Of a DNA stretch of 64,000 bases, positions 1 to 8,050 are shown one piece after another. Positions within the stretch are counted from its first letter, which is position 1. Each line of letters opens with the position of its first letter. The position numbers and the translations under genes are program-made. The notes below the pieces were generated by a model, which saw nothing but the letters and a program-made list of their open reading frames with translations, was not told where the DNA came from and did no database searches. This DNA is from Planococcus sp. MER TA 32b (GTDB lineage Bacteria; Bacillota; Bacilli; Bacillales_A; Planococcaceae), in NCBI GenBank assembly GCA_023715185.1, contig JAMCAN010000001.1, positions 682,001 to 746,000 of the forward strand, written 5' to 3'.

Positions 1-428
1 CGGAAGCGGAAATCGAAGCTTATGAAATCGTCGGCTCCTATTGCCCGGGTTCGTATGACCTCAGCATAGGCGGGCGGAAATTCGCTGGAATTTCGCAGCG
101 CCGCATCCGTAAAGGCATCGCCGTTCAAGTCTATCTTTGCGTCGAAGGCAGCGGATCGGAGCGTGCGGAACTGATCCGTGATTTTTATGAAAAGGGATTA
201 AAAGGAGAAGAAACGAAATTCGCTTATCCTTCCATCCAACCGGAAACCATGGCTTCACTCAGTGAGCTGCTCGGCCGCAATATCACCGTAGCAGAAGTGG
301 TAGTTGACTTATATAACCTGCTCGAAAAACCGGAGATGAAACCGCTCCAGCCGGAAGAAACCGAGCGCTACGGCTATTACCTCGAGCGTGTAGTGGAGCG
401 CAACGCGAAAATGCTGAGCGAGACTTGA
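1..428 (+). CDS. lipL: Octanoyl-[GcvH]:protein N-octanoyltransferase, C-terminal part
   Basis: Only the C-terminal part (about 141 codons, reading from base 3) is inside the window. LipL moves octanoyl groups from the glycine cleavage H protein to the E2 subunits of 2-oxoacid dehydrogenases in the cytoplasmic lipoate assembly pathway. The visible part starts with the biotin/lipoate-ligase-fold signature [15 protein letters not shown] followed by KFAGISQRR. The Cys in SYCPG lies where the catalytic Cys of this family is expected. The next gene is ywfO, as expected from B. subtilis synteny. The TGA stop at 426-428 lies inside the stem of a repeat module (423-483), so the extreme C-terminus may have been altered by the insertion. 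Identity is confident; the exact C-terminus is less certain. Confidence 0.85.
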   Translation, partial: EAEIEAYEIVGSYCPGSYDLSIGGRKFAGISQRRIRKGIAVQVYLCVEGSGSERAELIRDFYEKGLKGEETKFAYPSIQPETMASLSELLGRNITVAEVVVDLYNLLEKPEMKPLQPEETERYGYYLERVVERNAKMLSET

Positions 429-545
429 CCGACGCTTGCGAGGGCAAGTTTTGCGACGAAGCTAGCGAAGCGATGCAGGAGCACGGTTTTTTGGCTAGTT
501 TAGCTTGAGACCAAGAAAAGCGGAACTGTTTTATGTAATATCGGC
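423..545 (+). repeat. Module M copy (M1) with degenerate right arm of a family A repeat
   Basis: M1 covers 423-483: a hairpin (ACTTGACC at 423-430 against GGGCAAGT at 442-449) is followed directly by the constant tail TTTGCGACGAAGC and then GCGATGCAGGAGCA. Downstream, 518-545 resembles the right arm of the family A repeat (AACTGTTTTATGTAATATCGG), but no left arm is present because lipL coding sequence occupies that place. The remnant arm leads straight into TATAAT (546-551), a plausible -10 for ywfO. Confidence 0.7.
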
Positions 546-595
546 TATAATATATTAAATTACTAGCTTGTTTAGAAAAATCTGGAGGTGCGTGT

Positions 596-1900
596 GTGGA
601 TTATGCAAATCAGAAATTAGCGGAAGAGAAAGTGTTTAAAGATCCGGTTCACCGGTATATCCACGTACGCGACCAAGTCATCTGGGATTTGATCAATGCG
701 CGGGAATTTCAGCGCATGCGCCGCATTAAACAGCTCGGCACATCCTACCTTGTATTTCACGGGGCGGAGCACAGCCGTTTCAGCCACTCGCTTGGCGTCT
801 ATGAAATTGTGCGCCGGATCCTTGATGATATATTCCATGGCCGTCCCGAATGGGATGAAAGTGAACGCCTTGTCGTCCTGTGCGCGGCTTTATTGCACGA
901 TCTGGGCCACGGCCCGTTTTCGCATTCATTCGAGAAAGTATTCAATGTCGACCATGAGGATTTCACGCGTGAAATCCTGCAGGGAGATACAGAAGTCAAC
1001 AGCATCCTGAAAAAAGTCGCGCCGGACTTTCCGAAGAAAGTGGCCGAAGTGATCGGCAAAACCTACGCCAATAAACAAGTGGTTTCCCTGATATCCAGCC
1101 AGATTGATGCGGACCGGATGGATTATTTGCAGCGGGATGCCTATTATACCGGGGTTTCCTACGGACATTTTGACATGGAACGGATTCTGCGTGTCATGCG
1201 GCCTTTTGAAGATCAGGTCGTCATCAAATCGAGCGGCATGCATGCGGTTGAAGATTACATCATGAGCCGTTACCAGATGTACTGGCAGGTCTATTTCCAT
1301 CCGGTTGCGCGCAGTGCCGAAGTGATTCTTCGGAAGATTCTTCAGCGCGCCAAATATTTGAGCGGCCATGGCTATAAATTCGAACAGCCGCCGACGCATT
1401 TTCTCGCCTTTTTCGACAGATCTTTCACGCTGAAGGATTATCTGGCGCTTGATGAAGGCGTGCTGATGACGTATTTCCAGCTGTGGATTACAGAACGTGA
1501 CCCGATTCTTTCGGATCTTTGCGACCGTTTCGTCAACCGCCGTCTGTTCCAATACGTCGATTTCGACCCAGGCAAGGATTATAAGAAACTGGGCGAACTG
1601 GCGCAATTATTCCAAAAAGCCGGCATCGATCCGGAATACTATTTAATAGATGATTCAACATCGGATCTGCCTTACGATTTCTACCGGCCGGGCGAAGAAG
1701 AGGAACGCCTGCCGATCCACCTGTTGATGCCGAATGGCGACATCAAGGAATTGTCGCGTCTGTCCCAGATCGTTGACGGGATCTCCGGCAAACGCCGCAC
1801 CGATTATAAATTATATTTCCCTGCGGAATTACTGATTGATGGCAAAAAGAAGGAAATAAAACAGCAAATACTTGAGTTATTAAGAGAAGGAGGGGTTTGA
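596..1900 (+). CDS. ywfO: HD-superfamily phosphohydrolase YwfO
   Basis: Cytoplasmic metal-dependent phosphohydrolase of the HD superfamily, 434 residues. Relatives of YwfO include bacterial dNTP triphosphohydrolases, so a nucleotide-hydrolysing role is likely, but the substrate here is inferred. Metal-binding motifs are visible in order: HSRFSHSLGV (about residue 59), HDLGHGPFSHSFE (about 100) and QIDADRMDYLQRDA (about 170). The start is GTG at 596, chosen because GGAGGTG at 583-589 is a strong ribosome-binding site at good spacing. The next gene, ywgA, starts on the base following the stop codon, so the two are translationally coupled. Confidence 0.88.
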   Translation: MDYANQKLAEEKVFKDPVHRYIHVRDQVIWDLINAREFQRMRRIKQLGTSYLVFHGAEHSRFSHSLGVYEIVRRILDDIFHGRPEWDESERLVVLCAALLHDLGHGPFSHSFEKVFNVDHEDFTREILQGDTEVNSILKKVAPDFPKKVAEVIGKTYANKQVVSLISSQIDADRMDYLQRDAYYTGVSYGHFDMERILRVMRPFEDQVVIKSSGMHAVEDYIMSRYQMYWQVYFHPVARSAEVILRKILQRAKYLSGHGYKFEQPPTHFLAFFDRSFTLKDYLALDEGVLMTYFQLWITERDPILSDLCDRFVNRRLFQYVDFDPGKDYKKLGELAQLFQKAGIDPEYYLIDDSTSDLPYDFYRPGEEEERLPIHLLMPNGDIKELSRLSQIVDGISGKRRTDYKLYFPAELLIDGKKKEIKQQILELLREGGV

Positions 1901-2395
1901 TTGCTCCAGGAACACGCAAAAATAGTGGATTTCATCTCCACGGCGGAAGGTGTAACCGGACGCAAGAAATTGCAGAAGATGATATACATATTGAAGAAGA
2001 TCGGCGTGCCGTTTCAGGAAAAATACGAATTCCATATCTACGGACCGTATTCAGAGGAACTGACGGCGCGCATCGAAGAACTTTGTGATATGGGTTTTAT
2101 TCTCGAGCAGAAAGAAGATAAAAGTTCATATGTGCAATATCGCTATGAAGTTACGGCGGAAGGGCTCGAATTCCGAAATGCCCTTGGCAAGCCGGTGCTT
2201 GAAAACAGTGAACACGCTATCCAGTTGAACGGAAAAAGCGCCAGATTCCTGGAATTGACGGCGACATTGCTGTTCTTTGATGATTTGGAGCGGGATGAGC
2301 AGATTGCCAAACTCCACAGCGTCAAAGGCAAGCTCAATTTTACAGAGGAAGAAATTACGGAAGCCTTCGATTTTATAGAAGAGTTGAAGCAGTGA
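1901..2395 (+). CDS. ywgA: YwgA family protein
   Basis: Conserved hypothetical protein of 164 residues found next to ywfO in Bacillales. The start is TTG at 1901, immediately after the ywfO stop, with AGAAGGAGGGG at 1884-1894 as ribosome-binding site. The N-terminal half (KKLQKMIYILKK ... YGPYSEELTARIEEL) has the look of Panacea/DUF4065-type proteins, which often act as antitoxin-like modules. That resemblance is my reading and not an established assignment. No catalytic motif was recognised. Coupling to an HD phosphohydrolase suggests a shared or regulatory role. Confidence 0.82.
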   Translation: MLQEHAKIVDFISTAEGVTGRKKLQKMIYILKKIGVPFQEKYEFHIYGPYSEELTARIEELCDMGFILEQKEDKSSYVQYRYEVTAEGLEFRNALGKPVLENSEHAIQLNGKSARFLELTATLLFFDDLERDEQIAKLHSVKGKLNFTEEEITEAFDFIEELKQ

Positions 2396-2430
2396 CTTAT
2401 TAAAAGTTAAACCAACAAATTAATATAAAA

Positions 2431-2692
2431 AGCGCTTCGGCGCTTTGGACCTACGCTGTGCGATTATCTTTGGTAAAGAGAGTCTCTGAGATATGGAGCA
2501 AAACAGCGAAGTGTTGGCCGAAGGTAGTTCGGCCGACGCTTTGCGACGAAGCAGCGCAGCGATGCAGGAGCACAAGTTTTGAACTTATTCAGCACAAGCC
2601 CCCGGCAGTCGGCATCGCGACGTCCTGTCGCGCCGATTGCATGACCCACATCCTGTGGGCCCGCAAGCGAAGCTGTTTTGCGGAATATCGGT
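2431..2692 (+). repeat. Family A repeat copy A1 (carries module M2)
   Basis: It begins with a CGCTTCGGCGCT head (about 2433). The left arm GATATGGAGCAAAACAGCG lies at 2489-2508 and the right arm AGCTGTTTTGCGGAATATCGG at 2671-2691; the arms are inverted repeats. Between them lies module M2 (2513-2572; stem GTTGGCCGAA/TTCGGCCGAC then TTTGCGACGAAGC). Two small hairpins with TCCT loops (GCGAC-GTCCT-GTCGC and CCCACA-TCC-TGTGGG) follow. The 86-codon open frame across this element is a by-product of the repeat and is not called. Confidence 0.8.
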
Positions 2693-2719
2693 TACGTAGA
2701 ATTATTACTTCATTTTAGA

Positions 2720-2748
2720 CAAAAAATAGGCTTCCAGGGGAGGAAGCC
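2720..2748 (-). terminator. Intrinsic terminator of ywhB
   Basis: Read on the minus strand, GGCTTCC-TCCCCT-GGAAGCC is followed by TATTTTTT. It ends minus-strand transcription from ywhB, beyond the B repeats. Confidence 0.7.
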
Positions 2749-2884
2749 GGGGCGCAGTCGCTTTTCTTAGTGTCCAGACTCCGGCGACCAAGGCTTGACC
2801 GACGCTTGCAAGGTCAAGCCTTTGCGACGAAGCTAGCGCAGCGATGCAGGAGCACAGAGCTAAACGGGTGCCGTCGCTTTTCTT
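2749..2884 (-). repeat. Family B repeat (B9) with inserted module M3, plus truncated second B head
   Basis: On the minus strand the element starts with AAGAAAAGCGACGGC three bases behind the ywhB stop codon and ends with GGAGTCTGGAC (2771-2781). A second B head (AAGAAAAGCGACTGCGCCC) then runs into the ywhB terminator. The middle of B9 is replaced by module M3, which reads on the plus strand at 2792-2854 (perfect stem GGCTTGACC/GGTCAAGCC, then TTTGCGACGAAGC). Confidence 0.75.
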
Positions 2885-2886
2885 AA

Positions 2887-3072
2887 TTACTGATCAGAAA
2901 AAAGTTTCCCTTTCGTGCCGTAGTCGGTTTTCTTCATGTCTTCGATGAAAACGACAACGTTCTCGACTGGCGCGCCGGTTGTTTCGGAAACAGCTTCCGT
3001 GACTTTCTCTACAAGTGCGCGTTTCTGGTCTTCCGTTCTTCCTTCGAGCATTTTAACAGTTACGTATGGCAT
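2887..3072 (-). CDS. ywhB: 4-oxalocrotonate tautomerase family protein
   Basis: Small cytoplasmic tautomerase of 61 residues. The start at 3072 is chosen because it gives MPYVTVKMLEGR, so Pro-1 becomes N-terminal after Met removal and can act as the catalytic base, as required in this family. A longer in-frame start upstream would bury that proline. GGAG lies nine bases before this ATG on the minus strand. The length is typical of 4-OT proteins (about 62). The physiological substrate is unknown in Bacillales. It is divergent from ywhD, with 62 bases between the starts, which must hold both promoters. Confidence 0.88.
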   Translation of the reverse strand: MPYVTVKMLEGRTEDQKRALVEKVTEAVSETTGAPVENVVVFIEDMKKTDYGTKGKLFSDQ

Positions 3073-3134
3073 AATGGACACAGCTCCTTTTCTTTGGGTT
3101 AGCCTTATCATAGCAGAATGGAGGGAATGTACAC

Positions 3135-3650
3135 ATGTCGAACAATGAAAAACCAAAACAAAAAGTAGGATTCACCATTATAAAAGACGATCCAACCGAC
3201 GGCCATAAAGGCTACGGCATCGGGTCTCTTTCATTGGAAAACGTCTCGCCGCTGTTTATCGATGTTGCCGAACAGGAGGCATTTCTCGATATCGGCGCCA
3301 TGCACGCCCGCAGCCAGGTGGAGAAGGGCATCAAATTCACGACGAACCGTGAAGATTCAGCAGGCGGCAAGGATTACTGGCTGATCTGGATCACCATCGA
3401 CTTCAACCCGGAAGGCCCTTATTACGCAGGCGTAACCGCTTGTGAAATGGTGGTGAACCGTGAGAAGCGCCGAGGCTATAAAATCCTGGCCGATCACGTC
3501 AACCGCATGGACAAATCGATGAAACGCAAGATTCTGGTTGATAATATGGACGCGCCATCTAAACGCGTCCTGGCTGAATACTTGCGGAGCCACAACCCGG
3601 AAATGTGGCAGCGCAGTGCCGAACAGCTGCATGCCGAGCTGGATGTGTAA
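3135..3650 (+). CDS. ywhD: YwhD family protein
   Basis: Conserved protein of unknown function, 171 residues, close to the B. subtilis YwhD length and in its syntenic place beside ywhB and speE. There is no signal peptide or membrane segment. The ATG at 3135 follows ATGGAGGG. Recognisable conserved stretches are KDYWLIWITIDFN and GPYYAGVTACEMVVNREKRRGYK. I see no catalytic motif. In B. subtilis the next gene is pbpG, encoding a class A penicillin-binding protein. That gene is missing here, and the gap to speE is non-coding. Confidence 0.85.
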   Translation: MSNNEKPKQKVGFTIIKDDPTDGHKGYGIGSLSLENVSPLFIDVAEQEAFLDIGAMHARSQVEKGIKFTTNREDSAGGKDYWLIWITIDFNPEGPYYAGVTACEMVVNREKRRGYKILADHVNRMDKSMKRKILVDNMDAPSKRVLAEYLRSHNPEMWQRSAEQLHAELDV

Positions 3651-3662
3651 ATGGAGTGGGAT

Positions 3663-3700
3663 AGAGCTTTGGCCGTTTCGGGCTGAAGCTCTTTTTTTCA
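3663..3700 (+). terminator. Intrinsic terminator of ywhD
   Basis: Stem AGAGCTT/AAGCTCT with an inner GCC/GGGC pairing, followed by TTTTTTT, 13 bases behind the ywhD stop. Confidence 0.8.
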
Positions 3701-4018
3701 TAAAGTTCTTTAAGAATCTGCATGGACAGATACAACGCATCATTTGACTGATTTAATATCTCAACACTTATCCAAGTCACAGATCTGCTGAAATGGGAAG
3801 TCATTAATTTGCTGTCGACCGTATTTTTTTATTATTTTTGAACAAACTATGACTTTTGAAAATGGGTATAACAGGCAGTTGAAGTTGCGCTGAAAAGGAA
3901 GTACACTAGGAATACAGCTTTTGAATAGAAAGCTAGGACACCTGTCGGCAAGCAAGTGGCGTGAGCGATTGGATCAAACCCAAGCCCAATGCCTCATGTC
4001 ACTTTCTTCGCCTATCAG

Positions 4019-4076
4019 GATTAAAAAGGTTTTCTGTGCAGGGAAAAATTCTCTGTGCAGAAAGCCTTTTTAATTT
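4019..4076. other. Long AT/GC mixed hairpin upstream of speE
   Basis: Inverted repeat ATTAAAAAGG-T-TTTCTG ... CAGAAAG-CCTTTTTAAT with a short loop. Its two halves also hold the direct repeat TTCTGTGCAG-like. A- and T-runs flank both sides, so it could end transcription in either direction. No gene adjoins it closely. The bases 3701-4018 hold nothing else that I recognise. Confidence 0.5.
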
Positions 4077-4127
4077 GAAGAATAATATTATGCCAGTCGG
4101 GTAAAGGAGACTGTATGAAAAATTGTA

Positions 4128-4155
4128 TTGCACTTTCGTCTAAAACACTTATACT
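4128..4155 (+). promoter_or_regulatory. Probable SigA promoter of speE
   Basis: TTGCAC (4128-4133), 16 bases, TATACT (4150-4155), about 43 bases upstream of the speE start. Confidence 0.5.
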
Positions 4156-4198
4156 TTTTTAAGTGATTACTATAAGAGATAAAGGAGTTTGATTATAG

Positions 4199-5032
4199 AT
4201 GGCAGGATTCTGGTACACAGAAAAGCAGACTGAGAATTTCGGTATTACAATGAAGATCAACAAAACGCTTCACACGGAGCAAACGGATTTTCAATATTTG
4301 GAGATGGCTGAAACCGCTGAATGGGGCAATATGCTGTTCCTTGACGGCATGGTCATGACTTCTGAGAAAGACGAATTCGTCTATCATGAAATGGTTGCGC
4401 ACGTGCCATTGTTCACGCATCCGAACCCGCAAAATGTGCTGGTTGTCGGCGGAGGTGACGGCGGTGTAATCCGTGAAATCCTGAAGCATCCTTCTGTTAA
4501 GAAAGCGACGCTGGTCGATATCGACGGCAAAGTGATCGAGTACTCGAAGAAATTCCTGCCATCGATTGCGTCCGGCCTTGAAGATGCGCGCGTGGAAGTG
4601 ATTGTCGGAGACGGCTTCATGCACATTGCGGAATCGGAAAACGAATACGACGTGATCATGGTCGATTCGACTGAGCCAGTCGGCCCGGCTGTGAATTTAT
4701 TCTCCAAAGGCTTCTATGCCGGCATTTCAAAAGCGTTGAAGGAAGACGGCATTTTTGTCGCTCAATCTGACAACCCTTGGTTCAAAGGCGATTTGATCAA
4801 GCAGGTGCAAAGTGACGTCCGTGAAATCTTCCCGATTACGAAATTGTATTTGGCCAACATCCCAACTTATCCGAGCGGCTTGTGGGCATTCACGATCGGT
4901 TCGAAAAAATACGATCCGTTGACTGTTCCGGCTGAGCGTTTCCATGATATCGAAACAAAATACTACACGAAGGAGCTGCACAACGCGGCGTTTGCGCTCC
5001 CTAAATTCGTGAAAGATTTGGCAGGCGAATAA
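4199..5032 (+). CDS. speE: Polyamine aminopropyltransferase (spermidine synthase)
   Basis: Cytoplasmic enzyme that transfers the aminopropyl group of decarboxylated S-adenosylmethionine to putrescine, giving spermidine. It has 277 residues, normal for the family. The N-terminal beta domain ([14 protein letters not shown]) is followed by the Rossmann methyltransferase-like core: [13 protein letters not shown] at about residue 80, the acidic [13 protein letters not shown], and the active-site loop [11 protein letters not shown] near 155. The ATG at 4199 has AAAGGAG at 4181-4187. speB follows after 3 bases, so putrescine supply from agmatine and its conversion to spermidine are expressed together. 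Confidence 0.95.
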   Translation: MAGFWYTEKQTENFGITMKINKTLHTEQTDFQYLEMAETAEWGNMLFLDGMVMTSEKDEFVYHEMVAHVPLFTHPNPQNVLVVGGGDGGVIREILKHPSVKKATLVDIDGKVIEYSKKFLPSIASGLEDARVEVIVGDGFMHIAESENEYDVIMVDSTEPVGPAVNLFSKGFYAGISKALKEDGIFVAQSDNPWFKGDLIKQVQSDVREIFPITKLYLANIPTYPSGLWAFTIGSKKYDPLTVPAERFHDIETKYYTKELHNAAFALPKFVKDLAGE

Positions 5033-5035
5033 AAC

Positions 5036-5908
5036 ATGAGATTCGACGAAACTTATTCAGGCAAAGTATTCATTAAAAGCCATCCGAATTACGAAGAGTC
5101 AAAAGCGGTTCTATACGGCATGCCGATGGACTGGACAGTAAGCTACCGTCCCGGTTCCCGTTTCGGCCCGAATAAAATCCGTGAAGTGTCGATAGGCCTG
5201 GAAGAATACAGCCCGTACCTTGACCGCGAACTGGAAGACGTGAAGTTCTTTGATGCGGGCGATATTCCGTTGCCATTCGGCAATCCGGAAAAATCATTGC
5301 TGGAAATCGAAACTTATGTCCATACTTTATTGAAGGATGATAAAATTCCAATGGGCATGGGCGGCGAGCATTTGGTGTCATTGCCGGTGATGAAAGCTGT
5401 CGCCAGCAAGTACGACGACCTGGCCATCATCCATTTCGACGCACACACCGACCTTCGTGAAAACTATGAAGGCGAAGAATATTCCCATTCGACACCGATC
5501 CGCAAAATCGCGGACCATATCGGACCGACGAATGTTTATTCATTCGGCATCCGTTCTGGAATGAAAGAAGAATTCGAATGGGCAAAAGAACAGGGTATGC
5601 ACATTTCGAAATTCGAAGTTCTCGAGCCGTTGAAAAGAGTATTGCCGACGCTTGAAGGACGCAATGTCTACGTGACAATCGACATGGACGTATTGGATCC
5701 GGCGCATGCACCGGGTACAGGGACTGTCGACGCAGGCGGCATCACATCGCGTGAGCTGCTGGCGTCCATCCACGCCATTGCTGCGTCCGGCGTCAATGTT
5801 GTCGGATTCGACCTGGTCGAGCTGGCACCCGTATACGACCATTCCGACCAGACAGCGAATACAGCGAGCAAGCTGATCCGTGAAATGATACTTGGGTGGG
5901 TGAAATAG
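5036..5908 (+). CDS. speB: Agmatinase
   Basis: Ureohydrolase of 290 residues that hydrolyses agmatine to putrescine and urea, using a binuclear manganese centre. The metal ligands are visible: GGEH (about residue 110), FDAHTDLR (about 136) and TIDMDVLDPAHAPGTGT (about 216), followed by GFDLVELAPVYD. It forms an operon with speE (3-base gap). A family B repeat starts right at its TAG stop, and a strong terminator follows at 6050-6083. Confidence 0.95.
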   Translation: MRFDETYSGKVFIKSHPNYEESKAVLYGMPMDWTVSYRPGSRFGPNKIREVSIGLEEYSPYLDRELEDVKFFDAGDIPLPFGNPEKSLLEIETYVHTLLKDDKIPMGMGGEHLVSLPVMKAVASKYDDLAIIHFDAHTDLRENYEGEEYSHSTPIRKIADHIGPTNVYSFGIRSGMKEEFEWAKEQGMHISKFEVLEPLKRVLPTLEGRNVYVTIDMDVLDPAHAPGTGTVDAGGITSRELLASIHAIAASGVNVVGFDLVELAPVYDHSDQTANTASKLIREMILGWVK

Positions 5909-6027
5909 AGAAAAGCGACTGCGCCCGTTAAGCTCTGAAAGGCATAAGGCGGAACAGCGTAGCGGTCCTGACCGCGCAGCTGGGCTGACTTATGACCCGA
6001 AGAGCTGGGCCGCAGGAGTCTGGACAA
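5909..6027 (+). repeat. Family B repeat copy B1
   Basis: Starts GAGAAAAGCGACTGCGCCCG directly behind the speB stop and ends GGAGTCTGGAC. Helices visible by eye: GCCC/GGGC, AGCTCT/AGAGCT, CATAAG/CTTATG, CAGC/GCTG and GCGGTC/GACCGC. Confidence 0.8.
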
Positions 6028-6049
6028 GAGAAAAGCTACACTATAGAAA

Positions 6050-6083
6050 GGCGGTCCGGAAAAATTTCCGGACCGTCTTTTTT
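6050..6083 (+). terminator. Intrinsic terminator of speEB
   Basis: GGTCCGGAAA-AA-TTTCCGGACC followed by GTCTTTTTT, a strong GC-rich stem. Confidence 0.88.
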
Positions 6084-6235
6084 GCGCGCAATTTTAGGCT
6101 GCGCGGATAAACAGCCTCCAGCCGCGTATAACCCAAAATATAAGCCGAAAACCCATCGGAAAGAATACGTAATTATGTTTACTCCCGCCATTTTAGAGAA
6201 ATGGTTACCTAATAAGCAAAAAAGGGGGGAGCACT

Positions 6236-7480
6236 ATGCATGACTTTAACGAAGTCTTTATTCAAATCCTCATATTATTGGCGATTGCTATCGCGGTCGT
6301 CGGCGTTGCCAAAAAGATCAATCAGCCTGATACGATTGCGCTGGTGCTGGTGGGCCTATTGCTGGGAGTGATTAATCTGCCATTTCCGCTGATTGACCAT
6401 GCTGAAGAATTCATCACCCAATCGGAAGTGTTCCAAGTCATCATCATTTCTTTATTTCTGCCGATTTTACTGGGGGATGCGACGCTCAAGCTGCCGTTTC
6501 ATCATTTATATCAACAGAAAAATACAGTAATCGGCATGGCGCTCGGAGGAACTTTTCTGTCGTTCATCATTATCGGCTTTTCAGCGCATTATCTGATTGG
6601 CATGCCGATTGCCGTCGCTTTTACGTTTGCAGCTTTGATGAGTGCGACGGATCCCATCAGTGTGCTGTCCATTTTCAAGTCCGCCGGCGTTTCGCAAAAG
6701 CTGTCCACCATCATGGAAGGGGAATCCCTCTTCAATGACGGAATCGCCATCGTCCTGTTCCAAATCTCATCCATTTATCTTCTGACATACATAGAGATGG
6801 GATGGGCGGGCGTAGGGAGCGGCGTGTGGCTGTTTTTACGCTTTGCGCTAGGTGGCGTATTGGTCGGAGTCATCCTTGGTTTTATCTTCTCGCAAATCAT
6901 CCGCTTTTACGACGACTATCCGTTTGAAATCGCCATCTCGGCCCTCTTGTTCTTTGGCAGTTATTTCATTGCGGAACATCTTCATGTATCGGGAGTAATC
7001 GCAGTGGTCGCCGGGGGATTTGTGTTCGGCGATTACGGCGGGAAAATCGGGATGTCTGCGACGACTGAACGGAATATCAATTCGTTCTGGGATGTTATCA
7101 CCTTGATCGCCAACTCATTGATTTTCCTGATTGTCGGTCTGGAAATCCGCAATATCGATTTTGCGGGCCAGTGGAATATCATTTTCTACTCCATTCTGAT
7201 TGTTATCGGAGCCAGGATCATCGCACTCTTCATCTCGACGATGCCGGCGAAAAGCCTCAACCGGAAAGAACGGATCCTCCTGAACTGGGGCGGATTGAAA
7301 GGCAGTTTGTCCATTGCGCTGGCGCTTAGTCTGCCGCTGAGTTTCGAAGGCAGGGAAACGATTTTGCTGCTGACATTTTCTGTCGTCCTGTTCTCCTTAA
7401 TCGTTCAGGGGCTGACAATAAAACCGCTGATCGCGAAACTTGGCCTCAACCAAAAAGAACAGGATAACGATGCGCACTAA
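6236..7480 (+). CDS. Na+/H+ (cation/proton) antiporter, CPA1 family
   Basis: Integral membrane antiporter of 414 residues with about 11-12 hydrophobic segments spread over the whole length, PF00999 type. The signature of the NhaP/NhaK-like CPA1 branch is clear: SATDPISVLSIFKS (about residue 139, with the key Asp of the discontinuous helix) and MEGESLFNDGIAIVLF (about 161). There is no C-terminal TrkA or RCK domain, only a short polar tail. The start ATG at 6236 has AAGGGGGGA before it. It is likely to export Na+ or K+ for pH and salt homeostasis; the ion is not decidable from sequence. It stands alone between terminators. Confidence 0.9.
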   Translation: MHDFNEVFIQILILLAIAIAVVGVAKKINQPDTIALVLVGLLLGVINLPFPLIDHAEEFITQSEVFQVIIISLFLPILLGDATLKLPFHHLYQQKNTVIGMALGGTFLSFIIIGFSAHYLIGMPIAVAFTFAALMSATDPISVLSIFKSAGVSQKLSTIMEGESLFNDGIAIVLFQISSIYLLTYIEMGWAGVGSGVWLFLRFALGGVLVGVILGFIFSQIIRFYDDYPFEIAISALLFFGSYFIAEHLHVSGVIAVVAGGFVFGDYGGKIGMSATTERNINSFWDVITLIANSLIFLIVGLEIRNIDFAGQWNIIFYSILIVIGARIIALFISTMPAKSLNRKERILLNWGGLKGSLSIALALSLPLSFEGRETILLLTFSVVLFSLIVQGLTIKPLIAKLGLNQKEQDNDAH

Positions 7481-7495
7481 CTTGCCAATCCAATC

Positions 7496-7551
7496 TGCCG
7501 GCTCATTGTCTGAACCATCTTTTCTGGATCTGACAAAGGGCCGGCTTTTTA
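7496..7551 (+). terminator. Intrinsic terminator of the antiporter gene
   Basis: Outer stem GCCGGC/GCCGGC with inner TTGTC/GACAA and CCA/TGG pairings, followed by TTTTT. Confidence 0.75.
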
Positions 7552-7639
7552 GATTGTGTCAAAATAGAAACTTAATTGAAAAATCCTGCTGACTCGGGCT
7601 ATAATATAAAGGTTATTATTGAACGGGGAGGCGGCAGCT

Positions 7640-8050
7640 TTGGAAAAATCAGTGGATATCAAACTGACGACGACCATCCGCCAGCCGGATATGGAAGAGC
7701 AAGTGATGAAACTGCATTCCCACGGGACGTTGACGGAAAAGAACAACCGCCAATATCTCCAGTACCGGGAGCAACAGGACGAGCTTGAGATTCGGACAAT
7801 TGTGAAATTCAATGAAGAAGAAGCGGTGATTATGAGAAGCGGCGGCCTTCAGATGAGGCTACCGTTTTTATTGCATAAAGAGCAGACGGGAAACCTGACG
7901 AATGCGCAGGGTTCTTTTATGCTGACGACGACCGCCCATGAATTATCGGTGAGCGGAACTCATTTTAAAGTCCGATATGATTTGGCGCTCGGCGCTGAAC
8001 ATGTCGGCGAGTATGAAATGGAAATTCAATTTATGGAGGCTACAAAATGA
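7640..8050 (+). CDS. ywiB: DUF1934 family protein YwiB
   Basis: Small cytoplasmic beta-barrel (calycin-like) protein of 136 residues and unknown function, always found upstream of argS in Bacilli. An open frame extends to a TTG at 7619, but the ribosome-binding site GGGGAGG (7625-7631) lies inside that extension. The TTG at 7640 is therefore preferred; it gives an N-terminus of [15 protein letters not shown]. The gene overlaps argS by four bases (ATGA), so the two are translationally coupled. Confidence 0.82.
   Translation: MEKSVDIKLTTTIRQPDMEEQVMKLHSHGTLTEKNNRQYLQYREQQDELEIRTIVKFNEEEAVIMRSGGLQMRLPFLLHKEQTGNLTNAQGSFMLTTTAHELSVSGTHFKVRYDLALGAEHVGEYEMEIQFMEATK

Noticed and set aside
926-1606. 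226-codon open frame on the minus strand
   Set aside because: Antisense to the HD phosphohydrolase with its intact motifs; judged a shadow frame.
2458-2718. 86-codon open frame in the ywgA-ywhB gap
   Set aside because: Its sequence is the family A repeat with module M2; translation gives no recognisable protein and there is no ribosome-binding site.
4115-4162. Fifteen-codon open frame (MKNCIALSSKTLILF) with AAAGGAG in front, upstream of speE
   Set aside because: It coincides with the -35/-10 of a good promoter (TTGCAC/TATACT), so the stretch is better explained as promoter; no leader-peptide logic was seen.
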